Source of the DNA: Helopsaltes ochotensis
Lineage: Eukaryota; Chordata; Aves; Passeriformes; Locustellidae
Length of the DNA: 64,000 nucleotides
Direction: 5' to 3'
Assembly (NCBI GenBank): GCA_013400155.1
Contig: VXBM01000130.1
Span: 115,556 to 179,555, forward strand
Part shown: piece after piece, positions 35,668-49,584 of the stretch
How the letters are laid out: every line of letters starts with the position of its first letter
How positions within the stretch are numbered: the stretch's first letter is position 1
Program-made: the position numbers and the translations under genes
The notes under the pieces: generated by a model
Seen by the model: only the letters and a program-made list of their open reading frames with translations
The model's database searches: none
Told to the model about the DNA's origin: nothing

Positions 35668-36381
35668 TTCTTAAAATTATATTGTCCTTTTCTTCTTACA
35701 TGAATGATCTGGCATTCACTGAATGGCACCTCTAATCTCAACAGCTGAGATCCAGAAAGGAAGACAGTAGGATAAGGAGAAGGTCATACAGGTTTTATGG
35801 CTGCAGTCTCCATAGAAATTTTTACACTTTTTGTTGCTGACTTAAAAATTCCAGTCCTGTATAGCCTTCTATTTAAGAGAGTTCCAGCATAAAAGAACTC
35901 AAGATGACCCACTGCAAACTAGAAGTGTAAACAAAATCCAAATGTATCAGCAATACTTGTTTTGAAAAATACAAGCTAATTAGTCCCTTTTTATAAGCAC
36001 ATAACTAAATCAGGTTTTTTTCCCTGCAGCCACATGATTAGAATTCCATAGAAGCCCAACAGGAACACTGAGTTTCAAGTACATTATGCATATGCATATG
36101 TGTTTGGAATTAGTAAGTATTTTTCAATCTGCTTCTATCTTATAATGTTACCTCATAAAGATAATACAGAAAGTTTCCATTTCTAATACATTGCCTAAGA
36201 CCCCAAATTTTCCATCATTTTAGAGCTGGAAGCCAGTCTTAATAGTAGTTGAAGTCTTCTCTTCAAGTTAAGTATAGACACTCATTCAGCATTTCTAAGG
36301 CTCACTTTTTCACTTTTTTTTTTTTTACATAGGTTTTGTGAGGGTAGGGATGTGAGGTTCTGTGTACTTGGAGGGAAAGGC

Positions 36382-36397
36382 TTTTTTTTTTTTTTTT
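36382..36397. repeat. Poly(T) tract
   Basis: Sixteen T residues followed by CCC. A second T-run (13) lies 56 bp upstream at 36314-36326. Confidence 0.9.
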
Positions 36398-39300
36398 CCC
36401 ACGTACTGTATCATTAGCTTAGTTCATATGTGGAATGGTAGTGAGAAAGTTATTTAAAGGTGTTAAACATGGAGGTGCAGCTATCTGTTTTGTTATCTCA
36501 GTGAAAAATTCATGTGAAAGTTGGACTCAGTACAAATCTTGATTGTCAGGAAGTGACCTGAGATATCCTGACTCATCTCCCTGTAGGTCATGTTTTGACT
36601 AGCTTTGATGTTTAGGGTATCCAGCCTGCAAACCTGGACTGAGCTTTTGCCTTTGGAAAAGATATTCTGTTTCAGGATTCTTTTACTTTTTCAATAATTC
36701 ATGGTTCATACATTACCGTGTCACGTCTTATACCACAAGTCTGAGGTGCAATTTTGTTCCCATGAAAAGCTGCAGACCAAAGCACTTTCTTCCATGACTG
36801 TTATAAAGATAAAATACTTCAGGGTGTGTTATCAAGGTACAGAAAGGATTAAATGAGGTCAGAAATATCTTCGAGGGTTTACTTTGTACAGGAAAACGCT
36901 TTTGTGAAGAAAAGGGGCTAACAAATTGTATCACCTAACAGAGAGCACATTCTGTTTTGAGCCTCTTGAGGCTATCATAGAACCTTATGGGGAAAAATAA
37001 TAGAGAACAAAATACTATTGACTTAGATTCAAAGGGAAGCATAAGACTTGATATAAATACTTTATATCAATTTCTTGTAACCGTTGCTACCAAAAAATTT
37101 GGCATAAGAAATAGTTTTCATTACAGTGATATTTTTATTTGCTCTTTTTACCTGTTGATGGCATTCTTACTTTTCTTAGTGTTTGGCCAGATAAACAAAG
37201 ACTTGTGGTTTCCACCTTTTTTTGTAAACATTTCATTTTCATTTGAAAACTAGTCATTTCAAGACATAAGTAGAAAGCACTCCATTTTTCCTTTAGATAT
37301 TAATCCTCATCAAATGCATCAGGCATTTGCACTCAGGTACAAAATGTTGACCTAACAAGACATACTGTCATATGATCTTGTAATATTAAGCTTTAATAAA
37401 CACTTTTCCCTGCCTTCGTGTCTGGTACATCAATTCACTTTTAAACAAAGTTCCTAGTACATCTCAAAGAGTTTATATCTAATAACTCTGGACTCAAAAG
37501 TCCAGAATTTTTTGGATTTCATCATTTTCCAAATTCAGCATATTCATATATTGTTGCCTATGAAAATGTGCAGTCCTAAATTACCTTCTCGTGGTCATGT
37601 AATCCCTTCTTCATTCTTTGCTTTATGCAGATATGACAATATCATTTGTCACATGAAAAATCGTTATTGATTTCAGAGATTTCTGTCTTACTAGTCAAAT
37701 TAAAATTTCATGGCTGATAAGATTTTATTTTACCTCCTGCTATGCCTTGTCTTAATCCAAGTTACAATGCAGTAGGGTTACCACATAATCTTGTAGCCTA
37801 TCCCTTTACTTGAAAAGAACTGTCTTAAAAGACTAAGATCTCAGTTCTGTGTGACTTTTAAAATATATGTAGTTTAACTCCTGTCAGTGATGATCTTTCT
37901 TAGGGCCTATTTTTGTATATGGAGCTTTATAAGTACTTCCTGAATGGTGGGGTTTTTTAATTATTGAAGAAGATATTAAGCCAAAATGGATCACAAAATG
38001 AAAATTGAATTTTAGTGGAGGCAATTAAAATGAACATGGAAGAGCCACTGTATAGGAATAAGTAGACAATTACAGGGAAATATCATAGATGAACAATTCA
38101 ATTGACAAAAATGTCATGTAAAAATGTCCAATATCAGTGCAAGTTTATAGATTCTTCTATTATTTCCTCACTGCCTTCGTTACTGTTGCCTGGGACATGA
38201 TGCCATGTAACAGAGACACAAAGTTTTTAGATACTCAACCCTCACAATCAGGAAAGACTCTTGTCACCCCAAAGTTTATTAAAGAGAGGCCATCTCTGAA
38301 ACCACAGGCAACACTGCCAGAATATTTTGGGGGAGATAAGAACATTTAAGAGAAATAAAATTATCTGAAATATTCCTCTTCATAACTGAAGGTAATTTCG
38401 AATAGGAAATAAGTAGTGAGCGGTAAGAGGTTTGAAATTAGCACCCATATTTCACTGATGCTGTGACTGGTTGCGATTCGGCTAAAACAAAGATGTTGCT
38501 GAAATAAGGGCAGTAAGTGTAATTGAAAATCAGTTATAAAAGACAAAAGCTAAGAAGAAATTTTGATTAGAGTAAAGCATCCTTTTCTATGGCAGTGCTT
38601 CTCAAACAAGTGTGGCGGCAGTTTGACACCGTGCAAGCTGATACACCAGGCAGTCTTGACAGGCCGTAGAGTGTGAGCTCTGCTGTTCCTCATTGCTGTA
38701 TCCCCTAAGGCAGCTAAAAATACTTTCCTGCTATCACTTTTTTATGTTAACAGGTCCTTTAATGGCTAGTTATGACAACTGAGTTGGGAACACCCAATAA
38801 GAAATTTTCTATTGGAGTTTTATTCTATGTTGCTGTTAAACACATCTGTTCCTGCTGCTCTGTTAGTTTTCTTGGTCGTACACCGATTGCAGGTATGTCT
38901 TGAAAGGCTTGAGAAGCTGTTCTGCTTTATGTGTAATTTTTTTTTGTCCTTTGGAGCTTGTGAGAATAATCACCTTTGACTCATTTCTGTGAATTTTCAG
39001 TGAATAAGCTGCATTAGAATATGCCAGTAGAGACTTTAAAAAGAAGGAGAAAGGTAGTTAAGTAATCAGCATGTATTCATTGTGCTTTGCCCTCTATGCT
39101 TCAGGCACTCAAAAATGACAGTATACTGCAGGAATTCTCTCTCTTTTCAGTGTCTCTGATAATTACCAACAACTTTATACATGAAATTTGTATGTCTGAA
39201 ATATTGGAAGGATTTATTCTTGCCCGAAACATTGCTGAAGGATGTAATAGGTATCCAACGTATAATAGCAATATTTTCTTATTATTTATTATTCTGTCTC

Positions 39301-42300
39301 TTTTTTTCATCTAATTTCTCCAGTCTACTAGTTTCTCATATTCCTACTAGGCCTGGGGACATTTTACCAGAGCAAAATAATAGCTGCTGGAGACTGGAAA
39401 GCAGGTTGGCTTGCTTCTATTTGCATTCGAAGGGAGGGAGGCAGGAACAGTACTTTTCCTAGTGCTTTCATTGAAGCGTGTTAATTAAATGTTGCAAAAG
39501 ATATAATTTCTTCTGGTTTCCTTAAGAGATTGTTTCAAGGTTAGGTATTTTGTACTACTGTGTTTCTTTTTTTCTCTCTTTTATTTTACATCTTCCTTTT
39601 CTCCTCTCCTAAGACCTTGTCAGTCTTCCTAAACCATGGACCCCTTAATCTCTTCCTTTCCCTTAAGCAATAACAGATTAAGTTCCTTTAGTAACAGTTT
39701 GTCATTTCCCTAAGACGTTATTTTGTAATTTCTATTTTATCTGAGGTATCTGTCTTCCTTTTTTCAGTTTCTAAAGTAGCTTCCATATGTTTGCTTACTG
39801 TCATTTTGCGAATTCTCTTTGAACTGCCAATGACTTATTGTCAAAGCAATAATAGGACTGTACATGTGATCCCTACCATGCGCAATTACTGTCCTAATAT
39901 TCACCTTATATTAAAATCTAAGAGATTTTCTATTCAACAAAAGAAGTTCATTGCCAGATCCATTACAAATCTCTCTAAGTCTCTTCTTTCTGTTAAATAG
40001 CTATTTATATTAGTTCTGTAAAGTGGATCAGTTCTTAGAACAATGTAGAATTCATGACTAATGGAGGGGGCCTTGTGAAAAGATCATTTATTCTGGTTTT
40101 AAGGGGAGTGTAGTATGTTTCTTGGTATGTAAGGTCTTGTAAAATACAATTAGCAATAAATATTAGGAAGTTAGTACAGGATATTTTCAGGACTCATTGT
40201 ATCTTCCTGATGTAATCACAAAACATTTCTTTCACTAAAGACACTGGAAGTGCAATTTCTGAGTATTATTGTTAGAGGTTAGAATCAAGTATTTGTTTTA
40301 AGCTTCTTGTTCTCTATAACCTTGTTTTCCTAATTATAATTTCTTATGGTATATTCAAAACCCTGAGAAATACTTCTACCCTTTATAAACTGGTATTAGA
40401 TATGTATTCAAGCTTTTATCAGATCACGTAATGACAGTTTTACATTACATGAAAATTATCTTAATTGCAGGAGGGTTTTTTCCACTTTTTGATACAAGCC
40501 AAACAGTGTGGACCTCTACACCTGCCTCGCTTCAAGGGCTATTCAGTTCCACTGATTTTGTTGCATTTTCTTCATATTACGCAAATATTATGCTCTTTAT
40601 AAGATGAGTTTACTTGCATTTTAAAAACAATTAAATTTATGTGTTTGGACCAGATAATTGTATATCCCTTCCAAGTGAAAAATTCTACTTTATTATAAAT
40701 AAATAAACAAATTCCCTAGAATTTTATGGAAATACTTGTGTCTGGTTCCATACTGGTTCCTGGAAAAATCTATTTTTTAAGATCATTTTAAAGAAATAAA
40801 GTCCTTAGGCCAAGATTCAGGCTGAGAGTTTGAGAAAACTAATTTTTGAAAAAAAATCTCTTGTGGATTTTCTGTCAATTTAAGTCCTATTCTTTGGATT
40901 GAACTGTGTGGAAGACCTGTGTCTGTACATCTTTGAAATTTAAGGGAGAGCTAAAAAGATTTTTTTATTTGTGGAGGACATCTTTCATGATAATCATGGT
41001 AGTCTTTGAGCAAAAATTAAAAGTTCTCTCCTAATGATCCTATTCCTCTATATAAACCCACAGGTAGTAAAGTGAAAGAGTAGATGAGCATCTTTTAAAT
41101 TTATAATGTCAAGAAGGGAGACATCTAATGTCATGAAGTAATGTATATAAAATTTTAATCTTGGTCCAGAAATCCAAGTAGCATAATAAAAGCAATGACT
41201 CATTACTTAAAGCATTTCTGAAATTATGTACTTCAGAAACATTTCATAATCTTCATTTTCTGGTAGCACTCAGTAGACAAGGCAAAAATTTTCTGTTTTT
41301 GTTAAAGCAGCTAAAAATACTTCATGGTGAAGGACAGAATAATTAATCATCCTGCAGGATTTGGAGTTTTCAAAGGCCTATTTCTGAACTACTAATCCAT
41401 TCCTGAAAGGGTTTTCTGGTTTTTTTCTCTCTCATGAGCTTGGTTCTTAGTACCCCTAATCTGCACATAAAAATAATAGAATGCTTTTCTTAATCTTGGA
41501 ATTTTCTGTTTCAAATCCTTTTATACAAGTGTTTTTCAATTCACTTGCATTTTGAATTATTGTTTGGCACAAAATCCGGGTCTTTTCAGGTCAGTTTGCA
41601 TCAACATAAATAGCATTAAATTGCATTTCCATTTTTTTTCTGTATGCTTGAAGTCAGATATAGAGTCTGATCAAGTGTCATTAATGTAAATTTACTTTTT
41701 TCTATTGATATTAGTATGTATTCACCCAGTCCTTTAGATATTCTTTGCTTCTAGATTTTTGTATTGCAGTTTTAAGTCTTCTCAGATATCCTAGAAACCA
41801 GCAGTGACTATGATATTGTCATTTACTTTACTTTATTTGGCACTTACAACAGTGTGGTGAATATAGTTGTAAGTAAAATACCATAGGAAAAGGAAATTAG
41901 TCTGAGCTAAACAAGAAAGACTTCTATAATTAGCGTCATATGGTTTCAGCAAAAATGATACAAGACACTATCAGTCTATTTGCTGAGTAGCACTGGAGTG
42001 AATGGACAAGGACTCATGACTTTAGATCAGCTTGCTGTCTTCTTAAAACTCTGACGTTTTTGACGAGAGAACTTTACTTCTGCATTTTATATCCTCAGCA
42101 TATGCAACTTCTACCCTTTCATTATTCACCAGAAGTGTTTACCAGTTGATACAGTTGCCATAAAATGTAGAATGTAGTAACATTCACCAAAACAAAAGCT
42201 CTGATCTTTTCACTCTGTAATGGGCTTTTTTACTCAAATACTTTTTTTCCCCTCTGTAAAAGCAATCCCATTCTCTATAACTGAGAAGCAAAAAACAGAA

Positions 42301-42462
42301 CGGCTCTGAAATCACTGTAGTCTGTTAGCCCTGAACCCAAATGGAACTCAAAGTGAGCCTGGAGATAATAAAGGATCAGGGAGAAAAGGTAGGTAACATT
42401 TTTTGTTAAGCATTCATTTCAAATTCTTCTCACCATTTTTCACACTCTGGTACTTAGATTTA

Positions 42463-43149
<687 letters not shown>

Positions 43150-43255
43150 AGGTCTGGCTGAATGGGAGATCCCAGAGGGTTGTAATTGGTGACACAAGGT
43201 TTAGTTAGAAGTCTGCCACAAATTATGTCCCCCAAGGTTCAATCCTGGGCCCAGT
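43150..43255 (+). repeat. CR1 LINE ORF2 fragment
   Basis: GGTCTGGCTGAATGGGAGAT, CCCAGAGGGTTGTAATTGGT and CCCCCAAGGTTCAATCCTGG, then GCCCAG, follow the CR1 reverse-transcriptase segment 'tggctggatggccgggcccagagggttgtggtgaatgg ... gttccccagggctcagtactgggg'. It is an isolated internal fragment of about 105 bp without the 3' end, so flanking parts have been deleted or have decayed beyond recognition. Confidence 0.85.
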
Positions 43256-44388
43256 AGTAGACTTTAAAACTGCAGAGGAAACTCTGCATACTTAGAATTT
43301 AAATTTTAAAATATAGAAAATTCTTGGATCATGTAGAAGAATCTTAGGTTGAAATTTAGATTTAATCTTAAATTGAAAAAACAATTATAAACTCTGCCAG
43401 ACTTCACTGAAATGAAAGTAGTAGGGTTCCTCCCTAGGACAGATTTCTGAAAAATTTAAAATCTCTATTTAAGCTCAATTGATTTTTTTTTCAGTTTGTT
43501 TAAGTTGCTGTTAATAGACTTGCATCTCTGCTACCAATTTCCATTAAGTCTGTGCTCTCATTATTTTTTAATAAAAAGAAGATTTTAATTAGCAAGTCCA
43601 TTAGTCAGAGTAGCATAAGAAAAAGTCCACAAACCATTTGAAAATTAACCGTTTAAAATCAATCTTTAAAACTCTTGTTTACCTGTAGCTATTTTTTTGT
43701 CTGTGGGTCCAAGGTATAACTTTGTACCCAACACCTTTGTGTAGAGCATTTAGTTGTTGTTCTCTTTGGAAAGACATTATAGAAACTTAGCTTTACTGTC
43801 ACTATTTTTTTAATTATTATTTTTATGTTTAGAACCTTTATCTTTCCCAGCACATGCAACCTCTTATCTGCTCCGTGATTATTGCCTCTCTGAACAGCCT
43901 TTACTCAAAAGATTGCTACATGCATTTTCTCTCCCTCTCCTTTTCAGCTGAGCAACTTAAAATGATGGCTCTCTTTGGCTGTTACTCTGTTAGAAAAAAT
44001 TGGAGGTTTGTGGAATTTCAAATTAAAGTAGGTTTAGTTTCAGTTCAAGTCTTACTACAGAAGTTGTCTTGAGATGTTATGGTGAAAATATATAAAATAA
44101 TAATCTCAAACAAAAGGAAAAAGAAAAGTAGAACCATGTAAACACAGCTGTGCTTAATATTGTTATTTAAAGTATAAACCTAAAAGTCAATCAAGAAATT
44201 AAGTGTTTAGCTGGATTGAATAAAGCTGATATTTTTACACCCAACTCTAAATATGGAAGTAAGGATACCTATGAAGAAAGTCATTTAGCAAAAAAAACCA
44301 TTATTTGAATGCAAAAATTTGATTTGGCATAAATTATTCTAAGGATAACAAAACAAGAGAGGAGTACAAGCATGTGTAAAACAGAAGC
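43256..44388. other. Unannotated AT-rich DNA
   Basis: The first part could be decayed continuation of the CR1, but nothing is recognisable. No gene seen. Confidence 0.5.
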
Positions 44389-44766
44389 TTGCTAAGCTCT
44401 AGCTCTCAATTGCCAGATGTCATTTTAATACACAAACTACAAAAAAAAGGGGAAGAAGCCCCAGCTGAAGAAAGGCATGGCACTATTAGAAATATGAAGA
44501 GGATACACGTATTTGTTGGCTCATTTGAAGACAACAGCTTGAACTCCTTTATTATGTACCATGAAAAGCTACTGGGCGATGCACTCTCCTTCTACCATTT
44601 CCCTCTACTGCATCTAACAGCAATGCAGGGGTGGTGGCAATTGGTAGTTCCTTCCACAACTCATCAACGAGGAGGTAATAACCTAATCTCACCTTTACAA
44701 AAGGAACAAATGTTCAATGTAGTCTTGCCACAGGAAAACAGTATACACACTATGATGAGTTTTTAG
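44389..44766 (+). other. Forward open frame of 125 codons, not recognised
   Basis: The frame is open from an ATG at 44389 to a stop at 44764-44766. The conceptual product has a charged N-terminal third (lysine and glutamate), a central aromatic segment with FYHFPLLHL, and a serine- and glutamine-containing end. There is no signal peptide, clear membrane segment or familiar motif, no obvious splice context, and no CpG-rich promoter. A frame of this length is expected about once or twice by chance in this window, so it is most likely not a gene. Confidence 0.12.
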
Positions 44767-47597
44767 TTTCCTAAGGTGATAAATTTTAATTAGCAAAATT
44801 ATGGAAGCTTCTCTGGTTTTTTGTAGAGAAAGTGTAGTGTTGGATTCCAAAAGATTACTCCGCTATATCAGTTAATTGGGGATGACTTGGTTTTGAGTTC
44901 TCAGTAGAATATTCCTGAAAATTTGAAAAGAAGTGAAGGAGCAGAGAGGAAGATTTTTTTCCCCGCAGAGTTCAGGAGTCCAAAGTGAGATCTCTCTTCA
45001 AAAAGAAAAAGGAGATAGGATTTTCCTTAATTCTCTAACAAGAAGAGACGTGAAGCTCAGTTGATACGTGAGTATTTTAATTTTTTAGGCGAGAAAAAGA
45101 AGGAATTTTGAGTGATAAGATATAAAAGCAGACTGAAATCAAAAACAAGGATGTACACCTAGTGGCTTTCTTTTAATGTGTTTTGTTCAAAAAAATTCTG
45201 CATTATTTATGTTTGTGCACAGAGAGGAAACACAGGTGAAAATGGTACTGTGTTGGGAAAAAAACAGCAGGAAATTGATGGATAGAAAAGAATTTTACTG
45301 TGAACAAAAACAAAAGGCACAAAACAGGTATGATCCTGGCTTAGCAACTTCACTGAATACAAAATGAAGTTATTGGAATAGCATAAGAAGGAAAATAATG
45401 GAAATCAAACAACACCAAAGAAAGTGAGGTTACTAAACTAAAAAAAGTGAAAAAATGCCTAAACGCCCTAAATTATATCTTAATTATATCTACTTTAAAA
45501 GTGTAACTCAATTAGTAAAGTAGTAAAGAAAATAATATTGTAGGGTTTATATCAGAGTGACAATTGCAAAAAATATATTTGCAGGGGAAGGAAAGAGTTA
45601 ACAGTGTTATTTCCAGTGTGACAAGTAGAAAAATAGAACAAATTATATTTTAGCTACCTGGGAAATAACATAAATGTGATAGAAGCAATGGAAGAGTGAG
45701 AAGTAAGTTGATTTTTACTGTCTCCTAGTTCTGTGACAGTGAGGTGAAATTGTCATTTCACCTGAGCATCACATCACCTACAGAAGCATTTTGATATTCT
45801 CTCTTCATTGTCATTATTTAATAAGGGATAGGTTGTTTTTTTCCTTTGTGAGCACATTGCTGCAGCTGTAGCCTTGCTCTGTATCTGTGCACATATTAAC
45901 TATGACAATGTTTTGGCCACTGCTGCAGAACAGATATGCTTAAACTTCCTCCTGGAGAAAATCCCCAAAGAAACCAAAAGGGTTTAGATTCAGAAATAAA
46001 TTTTATTCCAAAATAGAAGTCTAAGTGTATTTACTTTCCAAATGAAAAGAAGTCAAAGCAATAAACAAAGGGAACAAAAATAGAGAGACCTATATGCTGC
46101 CCATTTTGTCCCTGTAGACTGGAACTTCCTTTTGTGTTTCAGTTCTATTCAGTTCAATTAGCTCAATACTTTCTGAACAGCAGCAAAATTTGATTCTTTC
46201 CCCTCTGACCCAGAGAAGCCCCTCCCTCTGTGTTTGTGGCCTTGCTACCAGACTCATCCTCTCTGCTGCCTCTTAACCTCTGCATGAGCTTCAGCCTTCA
46301 GGCACGATCTTGCCAGCTCGGCAACCTTTCCTACCCTACATACACTCAGAAATTCTCTGATGACATGAGTGGCCCTCTTTTCCAAAGAGGACCCAGCCTA
46401 TCCTTGAGGCAAGTATAGACATATGCTTGGGAACACAGACATAAATTTTAGCAAAGATGGTCAAGTGAGCAAATACAGTTGTCTACTATGCATTGAAACA
46501 CTGTATTTTTCAGGATGGATACTTGTTTTCTTATTGCTTTGTTTATATTTAATTTTTCAATTGCCTTAAAATTACATTGGCATTCCTTTTACTTATTGGA
46601 CAAGGCTTGATTTGAATTACTGGGAGGTTCTGTGTTATTAATAAAATGTAGTTAGTTCAATGTTTCAAAATCATTTTAGTTTCTGGTTAAAGTAAGCCTG
46701 ATGTTATGACAGAGGTATTTTTGCACACAGTAGCCTTGAAGCTCTCGTCCTTAATGAAAATAATTTCTAAGACATTTATCAGACAATTAAAATTAAGATG
46801 TCTGGGTAGGTTTTCTAATGATGGATTAATACTGTACACTTTTATTTCTTTAGTTTGTTCTTACATCTGTATCCTCTGTCATGCTATTTTGTAAGTCTTT
46901 TATCAAACGCTACATTGGTAATCCCCTTTCCAACACATCCTTTGAGTTTTGAGTGTTCTGCCTGTTTTGTACTCTTGCCGCTTCTCTTCCCACAGATTAA
47001 ACCTTTACATAGAAGCAGTTGATAGCAGTACCTGACGGTGATCGGAGCACTCAGAAAAATGGAGCATTTTGTAAAGCTCAAAATCTCAGGTAAGAATGGA
47101 ATTTCACTGTTGATAAAACAAGAACACAACAACCCAACCCCACAAAGCAAAACTAAAGAAACTTAGCTAATTCAACCAAACAATACTAATCTAGATGAAC
47201 AAAGATCTAACACCACCTAGACTGGGAAAAGTAACCTTGCTTTAAATTCCTAAACTACATTCTTTTAGTTTCCCTTTCCATTTCCTTTTTTGGATTTATT
47301 CTTAAATATTGTTATCTACATGAGTTCACTGAATTAGAAATATTTGACATAAATTACCCTTTTTCACGGCTCTAGAGTAGTTTAGCTGAATAGTAAAAGA
47401 GAGAATTTCAGTTGCTTCATAGAGCAGTCTTCATGTAAAACGACTGGCAGAGTAAAGTTATAACAGATAAGAAATAGAGGAAGAAAAAACTGAGTTGAGT
47501 TCTTGTTGCTATTAAAACTGTTACAGATAAAATTTATTGGAAAAGCAAAACATTTCAAAGGCTTGCATTTCATTGTATATTAAGATACAGTCCACTG

Positions 47598-47614
47598 ATA
47601 ATAATAATAATAAG
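47598..47614. repeat. (ATA)n microsatellite
   Basis: ATAATAATAATAATAA, five to six units. Confidence 0.85.
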
Positions 47615-49557
47615 TGGTTCTTCAGAGCATGCTTTCTTTCTCATAGATTAATTTCCTAAAACAAGCAGAAATTATAAATCTGTCTCAGCAATATGTTTCA
47701 TGTCTTGTAGATCAGAAAATTCTCTTTAGCTGGATGTCTCCAGCTCTACAGAAGCTTTATATAACAAAGCAAAAGAAAAGGAGTCAGGGAGGAGAAAAAA
47801 AACACTATTGAGGAGAAACTCATCGTTTTTTCTTCTACCTCTGAATGGGCGTTGGTGTCTCTCTAGGAATCAAGGTGCTTGAGTTCCCCTGAGGCAAAAG
47901 AGAATAAATTGCCAGTAGCAGACAAGGTGAATGCAACTGTACATAAGGTGGGTGAATAGAAGAATCTCTTTGTGATTGCTTTCTAAACCATCAAGAGGGT
48001 CTGGAATAGGGCAGCCAAGGGGTATATTTTTCACTTTACATATTTTGTTTGGGGCTGCATAATTTTCACGTAAAATTCATAGTGTTATATATTCAAAAAG
48101 AATGATCAAACCTGGTTTGCAAATTACAATATCTGTCTATCATTGGACACTATGATTTACTATGTTACTATGTTTTACTTATCTCAATTCTTAAGGAAAA
48201 TCATAGTGATTTGGAAAAGCTCCCCCTCAATAGCAGAAACATAATAATTTCTTTCTTAAGCAGAAACAATAAGAGCTGTTAAATACGTTGTCAATGCATA
48301 ATTTCCATTTTAATGGTGAAAATATTCTGATAAATTAGTTTCCTGCCTTTTTAAATTGTGCATATAACTCTTGAATGTTGTATAATATTATTGCTGGATC
48401 ATAGAGATTTTCAGCTTTATCTAATATAATTTGTTATAAGCATTTAAATTGAGCTTTCAGCTATTCCTGATTAAGACAGCCATATTTTTTTCATTTCTAT
48501 AGCTAATGTCACAACAAGAATAAAATTATTTAAAATAAGTATCACTTTGAAATGAGGAGGAAAAAAATTAACTTTAACATATTATTTTCTTGCAAGTTTT
48601 CCTTGTCAGGTTCTTCATAGAACATGCTGTTCTCTCTCGTGACACAATGCCTAACAGATTTCTACTGTATGTAGTATTTCATTCTGTAAAAAGCCTGAAA
48701 CATGTATAGGAAATATAATCCATTTCATGACTCAACACTGTCTTTCTCATCCTAGACTTTCTCTCTTTATTATAAATTCATGCATTTGAGATGGTTTCTA
48801 ACAGCCTATTATAGCAGCATAAGATAGTGTAAATGGTACAAGCACAGACTAAAAGCATTCTACCTAACTACACATGCAGTCCTTTTTCCTGTTTTACTAA
48901 CACTTAACTTGAAAAAATATTGCAAAGTAGAGGGTCATTACCTTAGACTTAATGAAAAGCACCTCTTCATCTAGAAGAGGTCAAAGTAGATAAGATAGTG
49001 AATGTTTAGAGAGAGTGAGAGAACAGTTACCTCTCTCATGAGCGCTGACACATCTTTTGTGCTCACTCAGGAGAAATGTGTAAGTGTATTCAAGCTGCTT
49101 TTAGTGAGAGGGTAATTTTCTATGAAAGTTTCCTCTGGCTTAGTTCACTTAAGAAGAGGTAATGTTTTTCCTCTCTCCAGCAGTCGGGGTCAGGAGTTTT
49201 TAACTGCTGGTAAAATGCAGTGAAGGGCTCCACACTCTATGTCTGTAATGGTTGCTAGTTGCTCTGGGGACACCTATAAATGCAATACTATATCTATCCC
49301 ATGTTCCACATAGCTGAGGAAATCCGTGGCATGGCCATATCGCAGTGTTCATATATGAGACCTATGACCTTCTCTGGGGCATGATGGTTTTCCTCATCCC
49401 TATTGTTTTCTAGACAGGTAATAATACAGTTTGAGAGAATGCAGAACACTGGTTGCTGGGCAGTTACACAAGAGCAGGATGACTGTTTTCAAACAGGAAG
49501 GGACTTTATAAAACGTCAGACATACCGCTGTGTGTGGCTTCAGACCCTGCATGAGTT

Positions 49558-49584
49558 AAAAAAACAACAAACAAACAAACAAAC
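49558..49584. repeat. (AAAC)n microsatellite
   Basis: AAACAACAAACAAACAAACA and onward, about 27 bp. Confidence 0.85.

Noticed and set aside
38600..38720. GC-richer CpG-containing patch as a DNA-transposon remnant
   Set aside because: The opening words faintly resemble known mammalian repeats, but no terminal inverted repeats or consistent alignment could be seen.
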